Positions 46,272-55,408 of a stretch of 64,000 bases of DNA are shown here, in pieces (position 1 is the stretch's first letter; each line of letters begins with the position of its first letter). The stretch comes from Planctomicrobium piriforme (lineage in GTDB: Bacteria; Planctomycetota; Planctomycetia; Planctomycetales; Planctomycetaceae). A program made the translations under genes and the position numbers. The notes below the pieces were generated by a model. The model worked only from the letters and a program-made list of their open reading frames with translations, searched no databases and was not told the origin of the DNA. The stretch spans positions 1 to 64,000 of the forward strand of contig CAMATH010000007.1 in assembly GCA_945860955.1 (NCBI GenBank), in the 5' to 3' direction.

Positions 46272-47279
46272 ATGCCCGCCAAAGTTTACTACGACGACGA
46301 CGCCGACCTGTCACTCCTCAAGGGAAAGACCATCGCCATTCTGGGATATGGCAGCCAGGGACACGCCCAGGCGCTGAACCTCCGCGACAGCGGCCTGAAT
46401 GTGATCATCGGTCAGCGGAAGGGCTCGCCCAACTACGACTTGGCAGTCAGCCACAAGTTCTCCCCGCTCCCTCTCGCCGACGCGACCAAAGCCGCCGACC
46501 TCGTCAATATTCTTCTCCCCGACGAAGTCCAGGGTGACCTGTACCGCGCCGAGATCCGCCCCAACCTCAAGCCGGGCAGCCTGCTGCTCTGCTCGCATGG
46601 TTTCAACCTGCACTTCGGACAGGTCGTCCCCCCCGCCGGTGTTGACGCCGCTCTGGTCGCGCCCAAAGGCCCCGGCCACCTCGTTCGCGCCGAGTATGAA
46701 AAAGGGGCGGGCGTCCCGTCGCTGGTCGCCTTCTGGCCCGGATGCTCCGATGCCGCTCGCAAACTCGCCCTGGCCTATGCCAAGGGGATCGGCGGTACTC
46801 GCGGCGGTGTGATCGAAACCACGTTCGCCGAGGAAACCGAAACCGATCTGTTCGGCGAACAGGTCGTTCTCTGCGGTGGTGTCTCGGCCCTGGTGAAAGC
46901 CGCGTTTGAGACTCTGGTCGAAGCGGGTTACCAGCCGGAAATGGCCTACTTCGAGTGCATGCACGAACTGAAGTTGATTGTCGACCTGTTGTACCAGGGG
47001 GGACTCAACTACATGCGGTACAGCATCTCGAACACCGCCGAGTACGGCGATTACACCCGCGGCCCCCGCATCGTCACCGACGCGACCCGAGCCGAGATGA
47101 AGAAGATTCTGCACGAGATCCGCTCGGGTCAGTTCGCGAAGGAATGGATCCTCGAAAACAAAGCCAACCAGCCGACGTTCCAGGCGACCCGTCGCAGCGA
47201 GCGGATTCATCCGGTCGAAGTGGTCGGTCGGCAATTGCGTAGCATGATGACCTGGATCAAGGCGAAGGAAATCCAGTAG
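46272..47279 (+). CDS. ilvC: Ketol-acid reductoisomerase
   Basis: 335 residues, the class I length, from ATG 46272. [10 protein letters not shown] is the NAD(P)H-binding motif. A-P-K-G-P-G-H, D-L-F-G-E-Q and [10 protein letters not shown] are the metal and substrate sites. It rearranges and reduces acetolactate in valine, leucine and isoleucine synthesis. It is the last gene of the ilvN-ilvC unit, followed by a strong terminator. Confidence 0.97.
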   Translation: MPAKVYYDDDADLSLLKGKTIAILGYGSQGHAQALNLRDSGLNVIIGQRKGSPNYDLAVSHKFSPLPLADATKAADLVNILLPDEVQGDLYRAEIRPNLKPGSLLLCSHGFNLHFGQVVPPAGVDAALVAPKGPGHLVRAEYEKGAGVPSLVAFWPGCSDAARKLALAYAKGIGGTRGGVIETTFAEETETDLFGEQVVLCGGVSALVKAAFETLVEAGYQPEMAYFECMHELKLIVDLLYQGGLNYMRYSISNTAEYGDYTRGPRIVTDATRAEMKKILHEIRSGQFAKEWILENKANQPTFQATRRSERIHPVEVVGRQLRSMMTWIKAKEIQ

Positions 47280-47322
47280 TCGACTTGTCACGCGTTCGCG
47301 TGACAATCGGAGTTGAATTTCG

Positions 47323-47362
47323 AACGACGGCGGGTGAACTCAATCATCCGCCGTCGTTTTTT
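47323..47362 (+). terminator. Rho-independent terminator after ilvC
   Basis: AACGACGGCGGGTGA at 47323-47337 pairs with TCATCCGCCGTCGTT at 47344-47358 (one wobble pair) around a six-base loop, followed by a T run. A smaller hairpin, GTCACGCGTTCGCGTGAC, lies just before it at 47287-47304. Confidence 0.9.
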
Positions 47363-47472
47363 ATTGCTGGGGAGACTTTATTCCCTCCAAGATCTTGTCC
47401 CACGACTGGACCATATTTCTGGTGGCGAAAGGCAAACCTCAATCGCCACCACAATCCAATTCGTTTTGCCCC

Positions 47473-48312
47473 TTACCGCTTCGCCTGCACCGTTCCCGAC
47501 TGCGTTCGCTGCAAGAACGTGTCAAAATCGACTTCCTTCATCTTCGGTTGAGCGAGTTCGTTTTCGGCCTTCGTGATCAGTTTGCGGTCAAATTCGTCGA
47601 GCTTCCAGACATACACATGCTCGGCCCGCAGATGGGGGCCGTTCTTCTGGCGGGACTGCAACACCACCTCGACCGGCAACCAACCGTGACGTCGCAGACT
47701 CTCGTCGAGTGCCAGTCGCGGGCCGGGCAGCGGTGCGTGGGCGTGTACCACGTAATTGAGCCGGGCCGCCCAGTCGGCGTATTCGAGGTACGACTTCACG
47801 TACTCTTCCGACTCCGGCTCCACGCACTTCACTTCATAGAGCGCTCCCGATCCGTTGAGTCGCATTGAGGGAACGCGATCGTCAACCGATTCCGTGAAAT
47901 CGGGAGCGAGCTGAAACTGCAACAACGGAACCCGTCCAATGTCTGACGATTTCCCTTTGCCGTCAATGTATTCCTGGGCACTTCGCTCGGCGGACCGGAT
48001 CAGTCCCGAAATCTCGGCGGTGGTGACCTCGGTCCGCAGTTGTCGAGAACCGTCCAGAATCAAAAAGCGGTTGTGTGCCGGCTCATAGACGGTCATCCGT
48101 TCGCCCGCGTCCAATGCGTCGTACACTTTGCCGGCGTGAAACAGCGTGGTGGTTCGGCTGACCGGGACCGACTGCTTGCGCGACCCCTTGGCGGCGGTCT
48201 CGGCACGCACATCATAAATCTTTGTGTAGACACGAAATTCCTGGGCCGATGCCTGCAAACCCAGGCAAACAACACACGCCAGAGACATTGAGCCGCGCAG
48301 TAGAGATCGCAT
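47473..48312 (-). CDS. Exported hypothetical protein
   Basis: 279 residues from ATG 48312; the much longer frame upstream lacks a plausible start. The signal peptide is M-R-S-L-L-R-G-S-M-S-L with cleavage near A-S-A-Q-E. The mature protein is mixed alpha/beta with no recognised motif. It could be a periplasmic LolA-like or unknown binding protein, but that is only a guess from size. It is divergent from the SH3 protein gene. A perfect inverted repeat lies in its 5-prime region. Confidence 0.65.
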   Translation of the reverse strand: MRSLLRGSMSLACVVCLGLQASAQEFRVYTKIYDVRAETAAKGSRKQSVPVSRTTTLFHAGKVYDALDAGERMTVYEPAHNRFLILDGSRQLRTEVTTAEISGLIRSAERSAQEYIDGKGKSSDIGRVPLLQFQLAPDFTESVDDRVPSMRLNGSGALYEVKCVEPESEEYVKSYLEYADWAARLNYVVHAHAPLPGPRLALDESLRRHGWLPVEVVLQSRQKNGPHLRAEHVYVWKLDEFDRKLITKAENELAQPKMKEVDFDTFLQRTQSGTVQAKR

Positions 48313-48355
48313 GGGACTTGGTCTCCTGACCGGAGGGGGCCGGTGTTGAGAAGAT

Positions 48356-48388
48356 CGTTCGAATCGTGCGCAACGCACGATTCGAACG
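48356..48388. repeat. Perfect 15-bp inverted repeat with 3-base loop
   Basis: CGTTCGAATCGTGCG at 48356-48370 is followed by CAA and then its exact complement at 48374-48388. It lies 44 bases upstream of the start of the minus-strand exported protein. It has no T run on either side, so it is not a simple terminator. Within the same 375-base spacer, TTGCAAATTTTGCAA at 48555-48569 is a second short palindrome near the SH3 gene. Confidence 0.85.
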
Positions 48389-48687
48389 ACGTCAACGACC
48401 GATTCCGGGTGACGATATCGAGGGGGGAGGGACGAAACGGGAGGGGGACGTGGACGAGACGGGTTTAGTCTGGGGGAGAGACTTGGAGGGAGCGGGACAA
48501 TAATCACCGCTTGGCAAACCTCGCAAGAGCGATCGCGCCCGGATTTACAATGGATTGCAAATTTTGCAACTCGGAACAGACCCGTCTTGAGCGCCCCGAC
48601 ATTATTGGGTAATAACCGGCTCCCTTCCCGCATTTCGTTCCCGTCTGTTTTGCCCCTTCCCCGACCCACCCACTGGGGGCCCCCGCC

Positions 48688-50163
48688 ATGCGTTCCATTC
48701 TGTCGTCGGCGCTCGTTCTGGTTCTCGCTGCCTCTGCTACCGCCGCTCCGCGCACCAAGTTCCCTTATTCCACGACTGTTCTCTCCGACGACGTCGAGGT
48801 CCGATCGGGGCCAGGGAGCAAGTATTATACGACCAGTAAACTCCGCCGGGGTCAGCGCGTGGTGGTCCATCGCCATGATCCGGGGGGCTGGCAGATGATC
48901 GCCCCGCCCGAGGGAAGCTATAGCTGGGTCAAGGCCGACGAAGTCCGCAAAACCTCCGCCGACGCCGGCGTGGTGATTGTGCCTCAGCTTGATGTGCGTG
49001 TCGGCGGTCGCGACTCCCGCCAGCGCGACGTCTTTCAATCGAGTCTTGCCGAGGGGGATGAAGTCCGAATCCTGGGTGAGCAGCGCCTCCCCGGCGACGC
49101 GGGTGAACCGCCGGCGAAATGGTTTCGCATTGTGCCCCCCCGTGGAGAATGGCGCTGGGTCGCCGCCCAGTCGCTGGCTCCTGCTCCGCAGCAGGGGAAA
49201 TCTCGGTCGATCATCCCGGCGGGTGGTTTTGCCGACGATGAAGAAGCCCCCGTCACTCCAGGGACGGAAGTGAACACCCCCGACTCTCCCGGCTTCGCGG
49301 GAGGGCCAACCGGTGCCGAACCATCGGCCCCGTTACGCACCACTCCCACGTTCGCCGACGAAGAGCCGGCGCATGCGCCGGCTGGCGAGCCGACCGGCGC
49401 CGCTCCTTCGTCTCCCACTGCTCCCTCGGAACGTCCCTATCTCGATCACGACACGTTGCGTGGCGTTCCGAAACGGCCTCAAGTGACCAAGCGGCGCTCG
49501 TCGGCCGGACCGACCCGGGACGACATGTTCGATCGCCATCTCGCCGAGATGGAGCAGATTGACGAACGCTTGCGCGCCGTCGTCGCCACCGAGCCATTGA
49601 CCTGGAATCTCGATCCGATCGAACAGGACTATCGGGTGCTGCAAGGTCAGGTTGTCAGTGAGGCGCTGTCCGAAATGATCGATGTCCGGCTCGGGAAACT
49701 GGGAGCGTTCCACCGGTTGCAGGCGCAAAGGTTCGAATTGCGACAAATCATGCTCGATACCGAACGGCGTGACGCCCAGATCGTCGCCGCCCGGCAGGCG
49801 GGAATTCCCCCCGACTCGATTATCACCCCCAGCAACGCCCCGCGCGCTCCCGAGTTTGCGCAAATTCCGGGAGGTCCGATTCCCGGGCGTGGCGTCGCAC
49901 CGGCCCCCCAGTCGGCCGGGGCTCCCTCGTTTGATGGAGCGGGAATTGTCCAGCGGGCGAATGTCCGCAGGGGCACCCCACCCTACGCACTCGTGGCCCC
50001 CAATGGCCAGCTCCTCGCGTACTTGGCCCCGACCCCGGGAGTTGATCTCAATACCTGGCAGCAGCGGGAAGCGGGGGTGATTGGCCGGCGGGTGTATGAT
50101 CCCCGGTTGCGGGCGGATGTCATCACGGTGACGGGGATGAATCCCGTGCGGCTGGCGCGTTGA
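48688..50163 (+). CDS. Exported protein with two bacterial SH3 domains
   Basis: 491 residues. The signal peptide ends near A-T-A-A-P. Residues about 30-95 form an SH3b domain (V-R-S-G-P-G-S-K-Y-Y-T-T then G-W-x-M-I-A-P-P). Residues about 100-170 are a second one (V-R-V-G-G-R then W-F-R-I-V-P-P-R-G). A long Pro/Ala/Ser-rich stretch follows to about 290. Residues about 290-375 are helical, and the end is compact. Bacterial SH3 domains bind peptidoglycan peptides or proteins in the envelope. No catalytic domain is present. Confidence 0.72.
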   Translation: MRSILSSALVLVLAASATAAPRTKFPYSTTVLSDDVEVRSGPGSKYYTTSKLRRGQRVVVHRHDPGGWQMIAPPEGSYSWVKADEVRKTSADAGVVIVPQLDVRVGGRDSRQRDVFQSSLAEGDEVRILGEQRLPGDAGEPPAKWFRIVPPRGEWRWVAAQSLAPAPQQGKSRSIIPAGGFADDEEAPVTPGTEVNTPDSPGFAGGPTGAEPSAPLRTTPTFADEEPAHAPAGEPTGAAPSSPTAPSERPYLDHDTLRGVPKRPQVTKRRSSAGPTRDDMFDRHLAEMEQIDERLRAVVATEPLTWNLDPIEQDYRVLQGQVVSEALSEMIDVRLGKLGAFHRLQAQRFELRQIMLDTERRDAQIVAARQAGIPPDSIITPSNAPRAPEFAQIPGGPIPGRGVAPAPQSAGAPSFDGAGIVQRANVRRGTPPYALVAPNGQLLAYLAPTPGVDLNTWQQREAGVIGRRVYDPRLRADVITVTGMNPVRLAR

Positions 50164-50273
50164 CTTCAAAAGCACAGCGGACGTTGCGACATGGACAGTG
50201 GACGCTGGCGGGGCGAGAATGACCCGGTCGGCGCCCTCTCGGTGTCGGCGGATGCCATTCCCTGACAGTCACA

Positions 50274-51836
50274 ATGTCCGACGACCCAAAGAACCACTCG
50301 CGTCAGATCTACCGGTGTGTGTGCGGAGCCGATTTTTCGGTGATTCCCGGGTCGACGGGTGAATGTCCCCAGTGCGCGCGAAGCTACACTCGGCAAGCGC
50401 TGGAGCGGGGAATGGCCGACACCGTGATGCTGCCGGCGGGTGTCGATGCGAACGCGTTCGCAGATTCGGTCCAGAAAGCATCGCAGGAGGTGTCACCGGT
50501 CGATCCTCCCGACCCGCTCATTGATACGCGTCGGGGGCACTTTTTGATCGAAACCTGCCTCGGGCGCGGGGGAATGGGGGCGGTTTATCAGGCGCTTGAT
50601 GAGTCGCTGCAACGGTATGTGGCGCTCAAGGTCATTCGACCCGACCGGACCGCGTCAAACGACGGATCGCACTTTCATCGACTAGTTCAAGAAGCCCGCG
50701 CACAGGCTCGGGTCAATCACCCGAATGTCGTGCAGATCTACTTCGTGGGGCTGGATGAGTCGGCCCCTTACCTGGCGATGGAGCTGATCCGCGGCCCCAA
50801 CCTCGCACAGCGACTGCAAGCTGGCCCGATCGCCTTCGCCGATGTGGTCGACATCGCGTTACAACTGACTTCCGCCCTCGAACGGGCCGCTCAGTTCGAC
50901 ATTGTGCATGGCGACATCAAGCCGGGCAATATCATGGTGGTGGAAGGAACGACGGTCAAAGTCGCCGACTTTGGACTCGCACGATCGGTCTCGAATGGCG
51001 AAGTGCGGGGCATCTCGGGAAGCCCAAAGTACCTCTCGCCGGAAGCGGCCCGCAGGGAACCGCTTGACCGCCGCAGTGATATGTATTCGCTGGGTGTCAC
51101 CCTTTTTGAATTGACGTTTGGGAGGTTGCCGTACGAAAACCCTTCGGGATTGATTCAGACCCAGATTCTCGCCCATCTGGAGCAGCCACCGAAGTTCCCG
51201 GAACCCTGGCCGGCCGAACTGCCCGAGCGCTGGCGCGATATTCTGCAGACATTACTCGCCAAAGACCCAGCGGATCGGTATTCGGAATACGCGGAACTGC
51301 GCCAGGCGCTGCTGGACGTGCGCCCCGTCGCCAATACGTCGGCGGCCGTGGTTCCCCGCGCACTTGCCTGGATGTTTGATCTGCTGAGTACGCTGTTATT
51401 GCAGTTCGTCGTGAGCGTCCCCCTCTGGCTCGCGCAGGCATTGAAGTGGATTCCTTCCACTCCGTCCGTCAACTTTGTGGTTTCCGTGACCAACGGAACG
51501 CTGGCGCTGATTGTGTTGTTGCTGGTGTGCTGGTTGCAGTCGGCTTCAGCGAGTCCGGGAAAATCGCTGTTTCAGTTGAAGGTGGTGGATCCCCACGGAT
51601 TGCCCCCGACACGCTGGGTGCGATGGATGCGGGTCTTCCTCCAGTTGCCCTTCTGTCTGGTTGAAACGCTTTCCAGTTACACCCAGGCGGTCGGTCTCGG
51701 GGAGTTTGGCGGTCTTTTGCTTGGACTGGCATCATTGTACGTCCTGGTCAATGCCGGCTTCATACTGTTCGATTCGGAACGCCGGGGACTCCATGATCGG
51801 CTACTCCGGACCCGCGTCGTGATCGACGCCAGGTAA
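50274..51836 (+). CDS. Ser/Thr protein kinase with zinc ribbon and RDD membrane domain
   Basis: 520 residues. An N-terminal zinc ribbon uses C15-x-C17 and C31-x-x-C34. The kinase domain spans about 88-345: glycine loop G-R-G-G-M-G at 97-102, K119, E140, catalytic loop H212-G-D214-I-K-P-G-N and D232-F-G. Glycine replaces the arginine of the usual H-R-D. Residues about 355-515 are an RDD domain with three or four hydrophobic segments. The kinase therefore sits on the cytoplasmic face of the inner membrane. No extracellular sensor is present. The DUF455 gene begins four bases after its stop. Confidence 0.87.
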   Translation: MSDDPKNHSRQIYRCVCGADFSVIPGSTGECPQCARSYTRQALERGMADTVMLPAGVDANAFADSVQKASQEVSPVDPPDPLIDTRRGHFLIETCLGRGGMGAVYQALDESLQRYVALKVIRPDRTASNDGSHFHRLVQEARAQARVNHPNVVQIYFVGLDESAPYLAMELIRGPNLAQRLQAGPIAFADVVDIALQLTSALERAAQFDIVHGDIKPGNIMVVEGTTVKVADFGLARSVSNGEVRGISGSPKYLSPEAARREPLDRRSDMYSLGVTLFELTFGRLPYENPSGLIQTQILAHLEQPPKFPEPWPAELPERWRDILQTLLAKDPADRYSEYAELRQALLDVRPVANTSAAVVPRALAWMFDLLSTLLLQFVVSVPLWLAQALKWIPSTPSVNFVVSVTNGTLALIVLLLVCWLQSASASPGKSLFQLKVVDPHGLPPTRWVRWMRVFLQLPFCLVETLSSYTQAVGLGEFGGLLLGLASLYVLVNAGFILFDSERRGLHDRLLRTRVVIDAR

Positions 51837-51840
51837 TACG

Positions 51841-52623
51841 ATGGAACTGAGAGATTTCGCCGACCAGGTGTTGCTCAACTCGGAAATCTCGGCCAAGTTG
51901 ATTCCGATTATCGAACCGGTAACCGACGACAATCCCGGTTCGGCTGAACGGATCCAAGTCCCGGCACGCGCAGAGGCGTTGAAGTTTTGTGGACGGCGCG
52001 AAGCACCGCCAATGCCGCATCCCGAGTCGTTCGGCGACCCGGCGAAACGGGCCATCGCGCATCACATCATGGCGAACCATGAACTGCAGGCGCTGGAGGT
52101 GATGGCATTTGTCCTGCGGGCGTTTCCCGACGCTTCGCCCGAATTTCGCCGAGGGCTGGCGGGGGTGATGGCTGACGAGCAGCGGCACACGCGAATGCAC
52201 ATCCTGCGAGCCGCCGACTTGGGGTTGGAATTCGGAGCATACAAGGTCAACGGCTATTTCTGGCTGAAGTCGCAGGAATTTACGTCGCTGCTCGACTACC
52301 TCGCTGGCCTGCCGTTGACGTTTGAAGGGGGGAATCTCGATCACACCCTGGAATTCGAACAGTGGTTTGAAGCAGCCGGTGATGGTAAGAGCGCCGGGAT
52401 CATGCGGGCGATTCATCGGGATGAAATCGAACATGTCGCGTTCGGCTGGCATTGGCTGCGCGCCTTGAAGCCGGCCGACCGGACGGAATGGGAGACGTAT
52501 GAAGCCCACCTGCACTGGCCGTTGCGACCGGAAAAGGCGCGGGGTAAGACTTTTCATCACGAGCCCCGCCGGGCGGCGGGGCTGTCGGATGAATTCATTG
52601 AACGTTTGGAAGGGCTGGGATGA
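51841..52623 (+). CDS. DUF455 ferritin-like di-iron family protein
   Basis: 260 residues of the DUF455 family (PF04305, COG2833). H-E-L-Q-A-L-E, D-E-Q-R-H-T and D-E-I-E-H-V are the E/ExxH-type ligands of a di-iron four-helix bundle. Some ferritin-like relatives are tRNA hydroxylases (MiaE), but this family is uncharacterised. It starts four bases after the kinase gene and is probably co-transcribed. Confidence 0.83.
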   Translation: MELRDFADQVLLNSEISAKLIPIIEPVTDDNPGSAERIQVPARAEALKFCGRREAPPMPHPESFGDPAKRAIAHHIMANHELQALEVMAFVLRAFPDASPEFRRGLAGVMADEQRHTRMHILRAADLGLEFGAYKVNGYFWLKSQEFTSLLDYLAGLPLTFEGGNLDHTLEFEQWFEAAGDGKSAGIMRAIHRDEIEHVAFGWHWLRALKPADRTEWETYEAHLHWPLRPEKARGKTFHHEPRRAAGLSDEFIERLEGLG

Positions 52624-52769
52624 CGACAAGCGTTCAGGCAACTCTGCGATTTGACATCGTGCGAAAACGCATTGTTTCGATCAGTCAACGAAAGCGTGAC
52701 TGGCAATCCGAAGAACTTGAGTTTGGAATAGGAATCTACAATCCGCTGTGGCGGGATTCTGGAGATTGA
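52620..52769 (+). CDS. Possible 49-residue ORF coupled to the DUF455 gene
   Basis: ATG 52620 overlaps the DUF455 stop in ATGA and the frame runs to TGA 52769. The product is basic in the middle (V-R-K-R-I-V-S-I-S-Q-R-K-R) with no recognised motif. The overlap suggests translation, but the frame is short and unsupported otherwise. Confidence 0.3.
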   Translation: MTTSVQATLRFDIVRKRIVSISQRKRDWQSEELEFGIGIYNPLWRDSGD

Positions 52770-52871
52770 ACCCCAGGGCTAGCCAGTACCCGCGACCATG
52801 ACCACCGGAACAACGACCATTTCGGTGGGAAGATGCTGGACCTGTCATTTCACACTGAGGAAAAAACAACC

Positions 52872-53387
52872 ATGGACCTCTGGCCAGACGACATACGGCT
52901 TGACGATCTCCGATCACCACGTGAAATCCTTGACGAAGCAGCAGTCGAACTCGAAGCGAAAAATCCGAGGCTGACGGCGGAAGTCGTCGAAGCCAACCTG
53001 TCTGACCGAATCAAGCTTTCCTTTCAGGTCAGCAACCGGGCCGTTCCACTGACCCTGAATCTGTTTGATGTCTTCCACCAGTTTGACGCGGGCTATCCGG
53101 CGGTGATTGATCCTCCCGATGATGAAATTCCGGGGTTCTTGCAGCGAAAAGTGTACGTTCCGGGTATGGCGGATTTGCTAGGAGTGACTCACGCGGTCAG
53201 CAAAATCATGACGGCTCCAGGTAGCGTTCAGGAAAACCCCTGGGTCTGCGGCACGCCCCGAGAGTTCACCACGAAACTGCGACAACTTCTCGCGGAAGAT
53301 CGCGTCAAGGTTCGGATCATCAACCTTTTGTCGGTGAAACCAAGTCGGTCACAGCTCGCGCCCACCGTGGAAACTCCCGCGTCCTGA
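52872..53387 (+). CDS. Hypothetical protein
   Basis: 171 residues from ATG 52872, with GAGGAAA upstream. It is soluble, acidic at the start, and has no recognised domain. A Pro/Asp loop (D-P-P-D-D-E-I-P) and hydrophobic core segments suggest a folded protein. It stands alone after a 100-base gap. Confidence 0.55.
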   Translation: MDLWPDDIRLDDLRSPREILDEAAVELEAKNPRLTAEVVEANLSDRIKLSFQVSNRAVPLTLNLFDVFHQFDAGYPAVIDPPDDEIPGFLQRKVYVPGMADLLGVTHAVSKIMTAPGSVQENPWVCGTPREFTTKLRQLLAEDRVKVRIINLLSVKPSRSQLAPTVETPAS

Positions 53388-53768
53388 GTCTCACCACGTT
53401 ACACCGTACACGCGACTACCCGACCGAACGTGCGGGCGCTTTCAGGCTCGGATCGAGTGGGCACAACGAAAACTGTTCCACTGTGGAACGGCTCCGTCGA
53501 TCCGGGGTTTCAAAGCCAATTGTCCAGTGGAACCGGTAAGGATCCGCGAAATAAAACGTGAGCAATTTGAGACAGCGTCGCCCCAGCGGGGGCGCCACAT
53601 GCCAGCCCAAGGCGGCGCTTCCCGCCCTTTGGACGTGGCGCTCTGCCCTGGACTGGCTTGGCTTGTCTGGCCCATTCAGGGCAAATCGCATTGGCGCACT
53701 GAACCCTGTAATCGCGGGAAATTGATCAAGTGATTTTTCGCGGACACTAAGTGAGGCGACGCGGTGTC
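53388..53768. repeat. Intergenic palindromic cluster
   Basis: No gene is supported. Several hairpins are present: GTTCCACTGTGGAAC near 53474; an outer pair GCGCCAC at 53592-53598 with GTGGCGC at 53635-53641, enclosing CCAAGGCGG with CCGCCCTTTGG; and GCCCTG at 53645 with CAGGGC at 53677. A 91-codon frame on the minus strand crosses it but looks like repeat read-through. Confidence 0.5.
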
Positions 53769-54689
53769 CTACGCCCCCCGCCCAATCAACTTCCGCAACG
53801 TCTCCAAGTGTTTGGGCACACCCGTCTTCGGGTCTTCTTCCGATTCGTATTCCAGCACGACGTAGCCCCGATAGCCGGCGTCGGCGAGGATCTTGATCAC
53901 CCGCGGAAAGTCGGTGTCTTCACGTTTTCCGTTCCGGAAAATGTCAGCCTTCAGTTGGACGTTGATCGCATACGGGGCGATCTTCGCCAAGTCCGCGTAA
54001 GGGTCTTCTGAGCGAAAGTTTCCACCGTCGAAATTCACCCCGAACCAGGGCGATTCCTGGACCTTATTGATGATCGCGATCATCTGCTCCGGCTTCGTGG
54101 TGATTCCGCCATGATTCTCCAGCGCCAGGCAGACTCCCTTCTTCGCCGCGTAGGTCAGTGACTCACTGATCCCGGCGGAACATCGTTCAATGGCCGTCGC
54201 GTCAGTGTCCCCCGCGGGAACTGTCCCGGCGAAGATGCGAATCACGGGTGCCCCCATCAGTGCCGCGTAATCGATCCACTTGCGGGTGTGGGCCAGCGAT
54301 TTGTCCCGGGCTTCTCCCGCAGGCAGGCAAAAGTCGTTCGCGATCGCCGTTCCGGAAATGTCCAGCCCCAGCCGAAACGTGTGCTGCTTTAAGTGGATCA
54401 GATAGTCTTCCCCGAAATTCTCGGGAAAGTAGTAACTGGTCAATTCCGTTCCGTCGAGATTGAAGTCGGCACACAGCGAGATGAACTGATCGAGAGTCAT
54501 CTTCGGTTCCCGCTTGCCCGTCAGGTAATCGCGATAGGAATACGCGGCGAGACTCAGTTTCATGTGAGGCTTTCCATTCCGCTTTACGGGTCCGGCGGCA
54601 TGAACGGGCGAGAGGGAAGCGCCCCAGGTGAGGGCGGCGGCCCCCAGAGCGGTCGATCGCAGAAAGGTCCGACGCGTGTGCTGAGTCAT
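53769..54689 (-). CDS. Tat-exported sugar isomerase/epimerase-like TIM-barrel protein
   Basis: 306 residues. T-R-R-T-F-L-R-S-T-A-L-G-A-A-A is a twin-arginine signal. The body matches the AP-endonuclease-2/sugar isomerase superfamily: L-A-A-Y-S-Y at the first strand, L-A-L-E-N-H-G-G with the metal glutamate, and F-D-G-G-N-F. Such secreted planctomycete proteins are thought to act on sugar derivatives; substrate unknown. It is convergent with the preceding unknown gene. Confidence 0.82.
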   Translation of the reverse strand: MTQHTRRTFLRSTALGAAALTWGASLSPVHAAGPVKRNGKPHMKLSLAAYSYRDYLTGKREPKMTLDQFISLCADFNLDGTELTSYYFPENFGEDYLIHLKQHTFRLGLDISGTAIANDFCLPAGEARDKSLAHTRKWIDYAALMGAPVIRIFAGTVPAGDTDATAIERCSAGISESLTYAAKKGVCLALENHGGITTKPEQMIAIINKVQESPWFGVNFDGGNFRSEDPYADLAKIAPYAINVQLKADIFRNGKREDTDFPRVIKILADAGYRGYVVLEYESEEDPKTGVPKHLETLRKLIGRGA

Positions 54690-54988
54690 GTTGAGTTCTT
54701 CGCGAGGCGGATGAGGGGTGGTTTCGAGGTGGGGACGTTTCCATGGTTTACATCAAATCGCACGAGATTGCATCCCGCGACGGTTCCACCGGAAATCGCG
54801 GCGTACGCATTGACGATTGCAGCAAATCGTACCGACGGAACGATTCCCGTCATTAAATGGGTCGCGCGGCCCGACACGAAATCTCGATGCCTGGCCGATT
54901 TCAATCGCCGATGTAATGGATCGAAGGCGGAGTTTCCGTCCGCATCGAAGTCCAACCGCATCCGCCATCGACACCACGCTGATTCCAC
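54690..54988. other. Divergent spacer, about 300 bases
   Basis: Separates the exported TIM-barrel gene from the small membrane protein gene. I see no gene, repeat or RNA fold. TGTAAT near 54912 is a weak minus-10 candidate for the rightward gene. Confidence 0.35.
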
Positions 54989-55276
54989 ATGATCCGTTCG
55001 TTCTTTCTCTCGCTGGGGCTGATTGTAGGTCTGCTGGGTGTAAGCTGCCTGGCGATTGACCGGATCGTGCTGAAGACACGGGCCGATCGACCCGCCCCGG
55101 TGGGGTTGCGGACGATCGTCACCGGTGTCAGCGCGGATCGCAAACAGGTGATTCAGCCCCCCGACTGGCTGGCCTACGCGATGATGTCGACCGGTTCGGT
55201 GCTGACGCTGTACACCGTGGCGCTCCCCGGCAAGGGGGGGGCGAAGAAGGCCGCAAGTAAGAAGAAGGACGACTAA
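54989..55276 (+). CDS. Small membrane protein of unknown function
   Basis: 95 residues. The first 24 form a hydrophobic segment (F-F-L-S-L-G-L-I-V-G-L-L-G-V); a second weaker one lies at about 62-80. The C-terminus is Lys-rich (K-K-A-A-S-K-K-K-D-D). No family is recognised. It is convergent with the short SecA gene. Confidence 0.6.
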   Translation: MIRSFFLSLGLIVGLLGVSCLAIDRIVLKTRADRPAPVGLRTIVTGVSADRKQVIQPPDWLAYAMMSTGSVLTLYTVALPGKGGAKKAASKKKDD

Positions 55277-55408
55277 AAGCGCGTCCCTTGGAGTGCTGTG
55301 CCTTCTCACCGCCTTCCCTTCATCCTCCTTCGACCCCCGGCAGGCACAGAATTCCCCCTGCCTGCCGGTGATCACAAGCGGGTCATTGTCTTCGGCAGGC
55401 GATCCCGC

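Noticed and set aside
53416-53691. 91-codon minus-strand frame
   Set aside because: It spans the palindromic cluster, lacks a ribosome site, and its product reads like translated repeat sequence.
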